From NCBI GenBank assembly GCA_045130475.1, contig JBGUPU010000017.1:1-64000 (forward strand): a stretch of 64,000 nt of DNA, written 5' to 3'. Position numbers and translations under genes: made by a program. Below the pieces are notes generated by a model, which was given only the letters and a program-made list of their open reading frames with translations, had not been told where the DNA came from and did no database searches. Source of the stretch: CAG-791 sp045130475. GTDB taxonomy: Bacteria > Bacillota > Clostridia > Lachnospirales > Lachnospiraceae. Of the stretch, positions 43,740-50,677 are shown piece after piece. How positions within the stretch are numbered: the stretch's first letter is position 1; the number at the start of each line of letters is the position of its first letter.

Positions 43740-44489
43740 GGAAGAGTATTCATCTGCCGTCTTTCCCAACGGTCTTACTGCGACGAACACTCTTCCTCAG
43801 AAAACACCATCCAATGGACTTATCCTCCTTTTTGTCTGGCTCTCCGCTCTCTTTCCTCTTCTTCTTTGTACTGATTGTACTGTGATGTCCGCATTCAGAT
43901 CTACGCTGCACTCTCTGGTGCTTTCTCCGGATCGATAGCCTGCTTTCCTGGATTCCGACTCCTTTCGAAACTTACCTCCCATCGTCCTTCCTCTACTATC
44001 TGATTGATGCGATGATCCGGAAGAGGACTGTTCCATCCTGTTCCCCATCCTGCATCTTTCCGGTTTCCGATTTCAGATTTTGTCGGGTTTTTATTCGTCC
44101 GGTGAATCCACTCTTCAGAACTGTGATCTTTCAAAATATCCGATGCTGTGATTCATCACTTCTCTTTGGTGTACTCAATTGCGGAAAATATTCAATTGTA
44201 ACTGGTTAATAGAGCTTTGATTAACTGCTTCCGGTGGCATTTACCTCCCTTTCTTCTTCTTTTTTTCCGCCTCGTGACTGCCTGTCGGGATGTTCGAAAT
44301 ATAATGGGAGAAACCGGCGGCTGTCTGCCTTCCTGATCTCATCCTGCGAAACTGCTCTTTGAAGCAGCTCCCGTGCGGAGAGTCCTTTGAGACTTTCCGT
44401 TGATACGAACTGTCTCCGCTGGTGTCTGTGCTTATTTAAAAGAAGATTGATTGGTGAGCTTCTCGTCACCTTTTCTTGAAGTACTTTAT
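43740..44489 (-). ncRNA. Candidate long structured RNA of unknown class
   Basis: About 750 nt downstream of a perfect consensus promoter, in a 1.4-kb region without a credible gene. Reading 5' to 3' on the minus strand: GGTGA...TCACC hairpin (44456-44473); a closing stem GCGGAGA...TCTCCGC (about 44374-44420) that encloses AGTC-TCAAAG-GACT; then AGCTGCT-TCAAAG-AGCAGTT, which shows the same TCAAAG loop; a CCGCC...GGCGG long-range pair. The 3' end is a 15-pair stem (43782-43796 with 43740-43754) containing two G-U pairs, followed by TTGATTTT. Retained pairing through G-U pairs argues for RNA structure. An 82-codon frame (44221-44469) overlaps but has no ribosome site. No tRNA, group II intron domain V or retron partner was seen. 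Confidence 0.5.
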
Positions 44490-44495
44490 GTGATT

Positions 44496-44524
44496 ATTAT
44501 ACATAGCGTTCCCGTATTTGTCAA
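44496..44524 (-). promoter_or_regulatory. Full-consensus promoter upstream of the RNA candidate
   Basis: On the minus strand TTGACA (44519-44524) and TATAAT (44496-44501) are exactly 17 nt apart in an AT-rich setting. It is the best promoter match in the window, yet no protein gene follows within 950 nt. Confidence 0.85.
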
Positions 44525-44652
44525 TCAATTAGGGTAAACAAAAGTAAATTATCGGATTATTCAGTAAATTATATACAATTCACTGCTTTGTTCCTGATTT
44601 GATACAATTCATCAGGCTGCAGAAAGAGGACATCCTGCCCTGCTTTTCCGTC

Positions 44653-44690
44653 AAAAAAAGCGGCACCGCTGTATGTAAGAGCAGTGCCGC
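44653..44690 (-). terminator. Terminator of glyA
   Basis: A 10-11 bp GC-rich stem (GCGGCACTGC with GCGGTGCCGC, one G-U) is followed by seven T on the minus strand, 82 nt past the glyA stop. Confidence 0.9.
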
Positions 44691-44771
44691 ATATGTTCAT
44701 CTTTTCAATTTTCCGGTTTTCTCAAACTTCCAATTTGAGAGCCGCTGTCACAAAGAATGCCGGCCGTTTGA

Positions 44772-46010
44772 TCAGTCCAGAGGATACTTTGCAGTGATCT
44801 TCGCGATGATCGCCTTGGCGGGCTCGATGCCTGCCTCTTTGTTCTTGATGACAAGAGCGATCGCCTCGGCAACCTGGTCCATATCATCCTCTTTGAGACC
44901 GCGGGTTGTCGCTGCAGGAGAACCAAGACGGATACCGCTGGTCACGAAAGGAGAACGCTGTTCATTGGGGATGGTATTCTTGTTGGCAGTGATGTGCGCT
45001 TCGTCAAGCCACTTCTCGACTTCCTTGCCCGTGAGATCCTGCTTTGTGAGGTCAACGAGCATCAGGTGGTTGTCAGTGCCGCCGGATACGATATCCACGC
45101 CCCTCTTCTTCAGGCCTTCGCAGAGTGCAGCTGCATTGTTGATGACCTGCTGCTGATAAATCTTGAAGGAAGGATCCAGTGCCTCTTTGAAGCAGACAGC
45201 TTTGGCTGCGATGACATGCTCGAGAGGACCGCCCTGGGTGCCGGGGAAGACGCACTTGTTGAAGTTGTACTTCTTTGCAGTCTCTTCCATTGCAAGGATC
45301 ATGCCGCCTCTGGGGCCGCGCAGGGTCTTGTGGGTCGTTGTGGTAACAACATCCGCATAAGGGAAGGGACTGGGATGAAGGCCTGCCACGACGAGGCCGG
45401 CGATGTGGGCAATGTCAGCCATCAGGACTGCGCCGCAGGCATCAGCTGCTTCACGGAATTTCTTGAAATCGATGGTCCTGCAGTAAGCGGAAGCACCGGC
45501 GATGATCATTTTGGGCTTTGCCTCGATCGCAATCCTTTTGAGCTCATCGTAATCAATGAATCCATTCTCATCTACGCCGTAAGGTACGATATTGTAATAT
45601 GTACCGGAGATATTGGCCGCGCTGCCGTGAGTCAGATGTCCGCCCTGATTGAGGTTCATACCCATGAGGGTATCACCGGGCTTAAGAATGGCGAACTCGA
45701 CCGCAAGGTTTGCGGAAGCACCGGAGTGGGGCTGCACGTTGGCATAAGTGCATCCGAAGAGCTCTTTTGCCCGCTCGATGGCAATAGTCTCGACAACATC
45801 GATCACCTGGCATCCGCCGTAATAGCGCTTGCCGGAATAACCTTCCGCGTATTTGTTGGTAAGAGGGCTTCCCATTGCAGCCATAACAGCCTTACTGGTC
45901 CAGTTCTCGGACGCGATCAGCTCGATATGGTCATTCTGGCGCTCTACTTCCTGCTCAATCGCAGCGGCAATTTCGGGATCGATCTTTCTGACTTCCTCGA
46001 TTGAATACAT
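44772..46010 (-). CDS. glyA: Serine hydroxymethyltransferase
   Basis: A 412-residue PLP enzyme that converts serine and tetrahydrofolate to glycine and methylene-tetrahydrofolate. The PLP-lysine motif TTTTHKTLRGPRGG is present, along with ELIASENW near 33-40 and QPHSGASANLAV. The length is typical. GGGAG lies 7 nt before the ATG. It is monocistronic, with a promoter at 46102-46130 and a strong terminator. Confidence 0.98.
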   Translation of the reverse strand: MYSIEEVRKIDPEIAAAIEQEVERQNDHIELIASENWTSKAVMAAMGSPLTNKYAEGYSGKRYYGGCQVIDVVETIAIERAKELFGCTYANVQPHSGASANLAVEFAILKPGDTLMGMNLNQGGHLTHGSAANISGTYYNIVPYGVDENGFIDYDELKRIAIEAKPKMIIAGASAYCRTIDFKKFREAADACGAVLMADIAHIAGLVVAGLHPSPFPYADVVTTTTHKTLRGPRGGMILAMEETAKKYNFNKCVFPGTQGGPLEHVIAAKAVCFKEALDPSFKIYQQQVINNAAALCEGLKKRGVDIVSGGTDNHLMLVDLTKQDLTGKEVEKWLDEAHITANKNTIPNEQRSPFVTSGIRLGSPAATTRGLKEDDMDQVAEAIALVIKNKEAGIEPAKAIIAKITAKYPLD

Positions 46011-46101
46011 CTAATTCTCCCTTCTGGTACATTTGTAAGATTTCTATAATAGGATTTTATCCATAATATGCTGTATTTTGGATTATTTCATACAGAAACA
46101 A

Positions 46102-46130
46102 AGTATAACAAGAAGAATCCGGTTTCGCAA
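46102..46130 (-). promoter_or_regulatory. Predicted glyA promoter
   Basis: On the minus strand TTGCGA (46125-46130) and TATACT (46102-46107) are 17 nt apart. The remaining 46131-46409 gap holds a weak plus-strand TTGCCA-17-TAACAT pair (about 46299-46327) and a duplicated ATATCTGATGAGGTT just before the next gene, but no gene. Confidence 0.65.
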
Positions 46131-46409
46131 GCGCCAAAGATTCATAATTTGTGCCCCAATTCCTGTTTATTTTAGAAGTTTTTACCAATCTTCTGCTCTC
46201 TCATGCTTCCCCGGCATTTTCTTTATGCCCCGCCTTATGTCCCGGCGGCATATTTGCGAAGCGATATTATGAATTATTTATAAACGTTTCAAAAAGTTGT
46301 TGCCAATTTTCCTCTGAAGTTGTAACATGCCTGTAACCATGAAGTGGCTTTTTTTGTTCATAAAAATATCTGATGAGGTTGTATTTTATATCTGATGAGG
46401 TTTTTTGTT

Positions 46410-47159
46410 ATGAATAAGAGAATAATCAGTTTGATCGGAGGACGTTTTGCAGGGGCCTTCCCCCTCAACAAGCTCAGAACGCTTCGCCCCATGTTCTTTT
46501 ATATGATTGCCTATCTGGTCTCCTTTGGCCTGATCGAACAGTGGAACCGCCTGCATTATACCGTTATTCATACGGTCGTTGATGACTTCATTCCGTTTTC
46601 GCCGGTTTTTGTCATCCCCTATATACTCTGGTTTCCTTACGTGGCGGGCTTCGGGCTCTTCCTCCTGATGGCAAATGAGGAGGCATATCACAGGTTCTGT
46701 ACGGTGCTTGTCATCGGAATGACTGTTTTTATCGCGGTATCCGTGGTCTTTCCGAACATCCATCTGCTCCGCCCGGAAACTATGCCGGAGAACAATGTGT
46801 TCACTCACATGATCTCCCTGCTCTATCTGGCAGACACACCGACAAACCTGACGCCCAGCATCCACGTATTCAACAGCCTGGCCGTGGTCACCGCCGCCTG
46901 GCAGTGGGACTGGCGCACTGAGACCGGACACAGCTTTTCCAACATGGTACGCGGCTTCTGGCGCATGTTCCTCACAGTGCTCGGGATCCTGATCACACTC
47001 TCAACAATGCTGATCAAGCAGCACTCCTTCTCGGATGTTGCGATCGCAGGCGCCCTGTTCCTGTTCACTTATATTCTGGTCTATCGTCTGGATTTTGTAT
47101 TCATCGGCGGAAAACGAATTCGCCGTCCGGCCCTTCGTCCGAGATCGGCGCGTTCCTGA
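46410..47159 (+). CDS. PAP2 superfamily membrane phosphatase-like protein
   Basis: About 249 residues with five to six membrane helices. Phosphatase motifs of the PAP2/sphingomyelin-synthase type are visible: PSIHVFNS (conserved Ser-His) and STMLIKQHSFSDV (the His and Asp of motif 3), although the Arg after the first Ser of motif 3 is Thr. It may dephosphorylate a lipid phosphate such as undecaprenyl diphosphate, or transfer a head group. The start is uncertain. ATG at 46395 and ATG at 46410 are in frame, and the AGG in the duplicated upstream motif sits about 11 nt before the latter. Confidence 0.75.
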   Translation: MNKRIISLIGGRFAGAFPLNKLRTLRPMFFYMIAYLVSFGLIEQWNRLHYTVIHTVVDDFIPFSPVFVIPYILWFPYVAGFGLFLLMANEEAYHRFCTVLVIGMTVFIAVSVVFPNIHLLRPETMPENNVFTHMISLLYLADTPTNLTPSIHVFNSLAVVTAAWQWDWRTETGHSFSNMVRGFWRMFLTVLGILITLSTMLIKQHSFSDVAIAGALFLFTYILVYRLDFVFIGGKRIRRPALRPRSARS

Positions 47160-47174
47160 TCGATCACAAAAGCA

Positions 47175-47206
47175 CAAAAAAGGATTGCCTCGGCAATCCT
47201 TTTTTT
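47175..47206. terminator. Bidirectional terminator PAP2/LCP
   Basis: AAAAAAGGATTGC-CTCG-GCAATCCTTTTTTT makes a tight 7-bp stem with a stable tetraloop and A/T tracts on both sides, between two convergent genes. Confidence 0.92.
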
Positions 47207-47261
47207 GTGTCCAGATTTCTGATATTTCTGTCTAAAATGTCTCAGCCTTACTTTCTCCGCA

Positions 47262-48785
47262 TCACTCCTCAGGTCTCTCCTCAAGGATGATGTTCATGCG
47301 GGCTGTGTTCTTTTTGACGCTGTATTCGTCAGGCCATGTAATGGAAGCAACACCTGCGGAATAAGTTTCCTCCATGCCTCCGCCGCCGCTGTCAGCCGCC
47401 TGGCGGAGGATGACCCAGTCTGTCCCCTCAGAGAGCTGCTGGTTGATCAGCTCTGCGATCTTGGACTCGGGCAGGTCTGTCTGGAAAGAACCCTTCATGC
47501 TGTCAAGCAGGGCGCTTGCATTGACGATCAGGGCCGGCGATGTCACCTTCTCAATGATGGCCTTCAGTACGGCCTCCTGGTCCTTGCCTCGCTGGTTGTC
47601 GCCGTCGGGGAAGCTGTAGCGCTCACGGCAGAAAGCCAGCGCCTCCCGGCCGTTGAGGTGGTTCCAGCCCTTATCGATATGTACTTTTTTGTCTGTGAAG
47701 CAGTCAAAATCGTAATCGGACCAGACATCCACGCCGTCAATCGCGTCCACAATATCGATCAGTGTCGTGAAATTGACGCGCACATAATAGGAAATGTCGA
47801 TATTATAGAGGTTCTCCAGCGTCCGGATGGAGGCATCTTCGCCGTAGATACCGGCATGAGTCAGCTTGTCCCGCATTCCATAGGAGACGTCCGGGATCTC
47901 CACATAATAATCGCGGGGCGTCGTTGTCATCAGGATCTTTTTTGTCTTGGGATTGATCGTTACGATAATGTTGACATCGCTGCGGCTTGCCTGTGAGATA
48001 TCACCCTTGACATCGATACCGCTGATCAGAAGGTGGAAAGGTTCTCCCGGTTCGACCGACTCATATTCCATCTCTGTGCGGATCTCATAGTTTTCGAGAA
48101 CGCGGACATTTTCTGTATAGGCGTCGATGACCTCCTCCAGCACAGAGCCGTAGGCCTCTCTGTAGACAGCGGCATCCACTTCCTTTCCCAGAAGACCGCG
48201 GGCGGCTTCAAGCGCGGAGCTGTAGGATTTGTACTGGATCTCTTCCACGCTCTCCAGGCCGGTCTCCCTCCGGATGCTCTCCAGAAGCGTATCCTTTTCA
48301 TCCTTGGTAAGATCGTCCACAATACCGTATTGATAGCCTTCCGTATCAGCCATCTCCTGTGCCGGGTCATCGGCACGGACAACAATATCGAGATAATCTG
48401 TCTTCAAGGTACTCTCGGCGTCCTTGAGCAGATGCATGGTCCGATACAGATAATTGCTTCCGACCAGCTGCACTATGATCATCAGGGCGCTGATCACAAT
48501 GGCGACGATCCTGGTCCGCTTGCTGCGGATACTGACCAGGAAAACGACCAGCAGCACAACAGCCGAAAGGATCGCAAATGCGGCCATAATGTACTTCCAG
48601 GGAATCATTCCCGTTCCGTTGAGCAGATAAATAAACAGTGCCGCAGTGACAGCCTCGACCAGAGAGAGCACTGCGCCGATTGCCCTGAGTCTCGTGATAG
48701 AGACAGCGTTTTTGGATTTCTTTCTATTCTGTGATGATTTATGATCTTTCTGCATGCTGGAACTCTTTTTTGTGTTTGTTGACAT
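47262..48785 (-). CDS. LytR-CpsA-Psr (LCP) family cell-wall ligase
   Basis: A 507-residue protein. A basic N-terminus is followed by three close membrane helices (about 30-115), an extracellular spacer, and an LCP domain (about 245-430). That domain has the Arg/Asp-rich lipid-phosphate site (SRSDVNIIV, TTPRDYYVEI). LCP enzymes attach teichoic acids or other polymers from undecaprenyl carriers to peptidoglycan. Having three helices rather than one places it in the larger clostridial LCP group. AAGG lies before the ATG. Its substrate could be the polymer modified by the dlt-like operon at 54-59 kb, but that is only inference. Confidence 0.9.
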   Translation of the reverse strand: MSTNTKKSSSMQKDHKSSQNRKKSKNAVSITRLRAIGAVLSLVEAVTAALFIYLLNGTGMIPWKYIMAAFAILSAVVLLVVFLVSIRSKRTRIVAIVISALMIIVQLVGSNYLYRTMHLLKDAESTLKTDYLDIVVRADDPAQEMADTEGYQYGIVDDLTKDEKDTLLESIRRETGLESVEEIQYKSYSSALEAARGLLGKEVDAAVYREAYGSVLEEVIDAYTENVRVLENYEIRTEMEYESVEPGEPFHLLISGIDVKGDISQASRSDVNIIVTINPKTKKILMTTTPRDYYVEIPDVSYGMRDKLTHAGIYGEDASIRTLENLYNIDISYYVRVNFTTLIDIVDAIDGVDVWSDYDFDCFTDKKVHIDKGWNHLNGREALAFCRERYSFPDGDNQRGKDQEAVLKAIIEKVTSPALIVNASALLDSMKGSFQTDLPESKIAELINQQLSEGTDWVILRQAADSGGGGMEETYSAGVASITWPDEYSVKKNTARMNIILEERPEE

Positions 48786-48832
48786 TTTCTGCTACCTTAT
48801 TATCCCGGAAGAATGATCCGGGAAGATCTTTC

Positions 48833-49528
48833 CTAACTTTTAAAGCCGGATTGAACCGATGTGACCAGGAAAGTGCCGTTATCGCGGATCACCATACCTG
48901 TCAGCCGGTTTCCGTAGACACATCCCGTGTCCAGAGCTATCATACCCGTTTCGGGCAGTACTGTCCAGACGTCTTCCTGTATTTTCCCGTAATGACTTCC
49001 CAGAAAATAGAGCGGCATGCGATAGGGTGTGTGCCCTGTAAGCACGATTTTTCCCTCATAATCTGTCTGACGTCCCCAGATCAGGGTTTCGATCGTATTC
49101 GCCGCAGGATCGGGATCTGTCATAGAAGCATGGACACAGTTAAATTTCTCTGCCGCATAGTAATACGGCATTTTCTCGTACCAGTCAATGAACTCCCGGA
49201 TCCGGTGCTTATGATGGAGGAAGGAATAAACAGTCTTTTCACCGCTGTTATAATACCACAGGTCTTTGTCCCTTCCGCCGTTATAAAGGGCATCGATCAT
49301 CATCTGCTCATGGTTGCCCCGGATCAGGACGCAGCGGTCTCCCATTCTCTCCTTCAAGTCCCGCAGAAAAACGAAGGTCTCATAAATTTTAGGCCCTCTG
49401 TCAATCGTATCGCCCAGATTGACCAGTGTGTCATTTTTTTCATCGAAGGCCATTTTCTGCAGGAGTTCTCTGCATTCATCATAGCAGCCATGTATATCTG
49501 TAATGACAATTGTCCTGCTGTCTCCCAC
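48833..49528 (-). CDS. Calcineurin-like metallophosphatase
   Basis: A 231-residue Ser/Thr-type metallophosphoesterase. The metal-binding motifs are complete: DIHG (11-14), GDTIDRG (about 39-45), GNHE (about 71-74), and TGHT (C-terminal). Relatives include PrpE, ApaH and bacterial PP2A-like enzymes, so the substrate may be a phosphoprotein or diadenosine tetraphosphate. The start is a GTG at 49528 with AGGAG 6 nt upstream. It lies 69 nt after barstar on the same strand and may be transcribed with the barnase pair. Confidence 0.9.
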   Translation of the reverse strand: MGDSRTIVITDIHGCYDECRELLQKMAFDEKNDTLVNLGDTIDRGPKIYETFVFLRDLKERMGDRCVLIRGNHEQMMIDALYNGGRDKDLWYYNSGEKTVYSFLHHKHRIREFIDWYEKMPYYYAAEKFNCVHASMTDPDPAANTIETLIWGRQTDYEGKIVLTGHTPYRMPLYFLGSHYGKIQEDVWTVLPETGMIALDTGCVYGNRLTGMVIRDNGTFLVTSVQSGFKS

Positions 49529-49597
49529 TGCCTTCTCCTTTCAAAGTCTTGTACTGCAGACCGTCGGGAGAACCCCTCCCCCGGGAACGGCCGGCTT

Positions 49598-49960
49598 TTA
49601 TGTTCTGAAAAAGGGATCCTGCGTCTCCCCGTATTCCTCATCCGCCCCGGCCTCTTCAGGCTCATCGGGCTCCCCGCCGGCAAAAACAAAGCTGCTGCCG
49701 GGCAGTTCCTTCTCCGCATCTGAGAGAACTGTACGGAATCTGTCAAAATATACCGGATCCCCCTCCTGCAGTTCCTCCCATGCGGTAAAGCAGATGTGCA
49801 GGGGAGCGAAACCGTCTGTCAGTACATCATAGAGGGCATCCAGATTTCTGCCGTACCAGGAAGGAAGCCCCAGTGTCTTCTCCAGGCGGCGGTGAAGCGC
49901 TGTCCGGTCACTGACGCCGGACAGATCCGCTGTATGATAATGCATTTCTTTATCCATCAT
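49598..49960 (-). CDS. Barstar family ribonuclease inhibitor
   Basis: A 120-residue barstar homologue with the inhibitory helix LPSWYGRNLDALYDVL. D41 and D45 match barstar Asp35 and Asp39, which plug the barnase active site. The C-terminus is longer and acidic (about 95-120). The start codon overlaps the barnase stop (ATGA), so the inhibitor is made with the nuclease. It has no signal peptide and is cytoplasmic, protecting the producer before export. Confidence 0.93.
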   Translation of the reverse strand: MMDKEMHYHTADLSGVSDRTALHRRLEKTLGLPSWYGRNLDALYDVLTDGFAPLHICFTAWEELQEGDPVYFDRFRTVLSDAEKELPGSSFVFAGGEPDEPEEAGADEEYGETQDPFFRT

Positions 49961-50610
49961 TTGCTCCCGTAAAGAAGTGTAAAGGTCTCATAATGGTCCT
50001 TCGTATAGTAGATCCGGCCGTCATCGGAGTAGATGATCCTCTCCGGCCCCCTGCGTCTGGCTCCGAGAGTATTTATGTCACATTCGTGATAATTGCCGTC
50101 GGGCAGGATACCCTCATAGTTTCCGAAGCGGTCGCCGCCAATGCACATGCCGGGGACATAATCCTCCAGGGAGCCGCCGGACCATCCTTTCTGTCTCGCT
50201 TCCTTCTTTGTCATAAAATTATTCGGAAGTCTGCCGTAGGTATGAATATACAGGGCAACGTCATCTTTGGTCGTGTAGACACCGTTGACGTCAATCTGCC
50301 CGCCTTCGGAAAGCTGATCTTCTTTTTCGTAGGACTGGTCCTCAGATCCGTCGTCATCCCCGCCTCCATAGTCGGACTCGGGGTCATAGGAATCCCCGTT
50401 TTCATCCGCGAGGGAGTCCTGCTGATCATCAAAGCCGCCCTCCGCCGGATTATCGGCGGCAGCTTCTACTTTCTGCAGTTCCTGTTCCTTATTCTTCTGC
50501 GCGCTGTCCGCCGCAGCGGCGGATTTTCCGCAGCCTCCTGCCGCTGCCAGCAGCAGGCAGAGAAGGGGGATCAGAAACCATCTTTTCCAGTTCTTGCATC
50601 GGTTTTTCAT
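49957..50610 (-). CDS. Barnase-type ribonuclease lipoprotein
   Basis: A 217-residue protein. It has a signal peptide with lipobox AGGC (Cys27) and then an acidic, disordered linker (about 30-105) rich in Asp, Glu and Gly. A full barnase domain follows (about 108-217). Active-site residues align with barnase: E176 (E73), R187 (R83), R191 (R87) and H206 (H102, in DHYETF). It should be an active guanyl-preferring ribonuclease. Unlike secreted Bacillus barnase it is predicted to stay membrane-anchored outside the cell. AAGGAG lies upstream at a long 13-nt spacing, which may keep expression low. Barstar overlaps it by 4 nt. Confidence 0.93.
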   Translation of the reverse strand: MKNRCKNWKRWFLIPLLCLLLAAAGGCGKSAAAADSAQKNKEQELQKVEAAADNPAEGGFDDQQDSLADENGDSYDPESDYGGGDDDGSEDQSYEKEDQLSEGGQIDVNGVYTTKDDVALYIHTYGRLPNNFMTKKEARQKGWSGGSLEDYVPGMCIGGDRFGNYEGILPDGNYHECDINTLGARRRGPERIIYSDDGRIYYTKDHYETFTLLYGSK

Positions 50611-50677
50611 ATCTGCTTGCTTTCTCCTTTTCCGGGTTCACCCGCTGCAGAAGGCCTTTCACAGGGGTCTTGTTTGT

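Noticed and set aside
44221..44469. 82-residue open frame after the consensus promoter
   Set aside because: There is no ribosome site before its start, its composition is Arg/Ser/Gln-rich, and no recognisable motif is present. It overlaps local stem-loops better explained as RNA structure.
43740..44489. Group II intron or retron RNA
   Set aside because: No domain V-like catalytic stem, no 5' GUGYG start, and no reverse transcriptase gene nearby.
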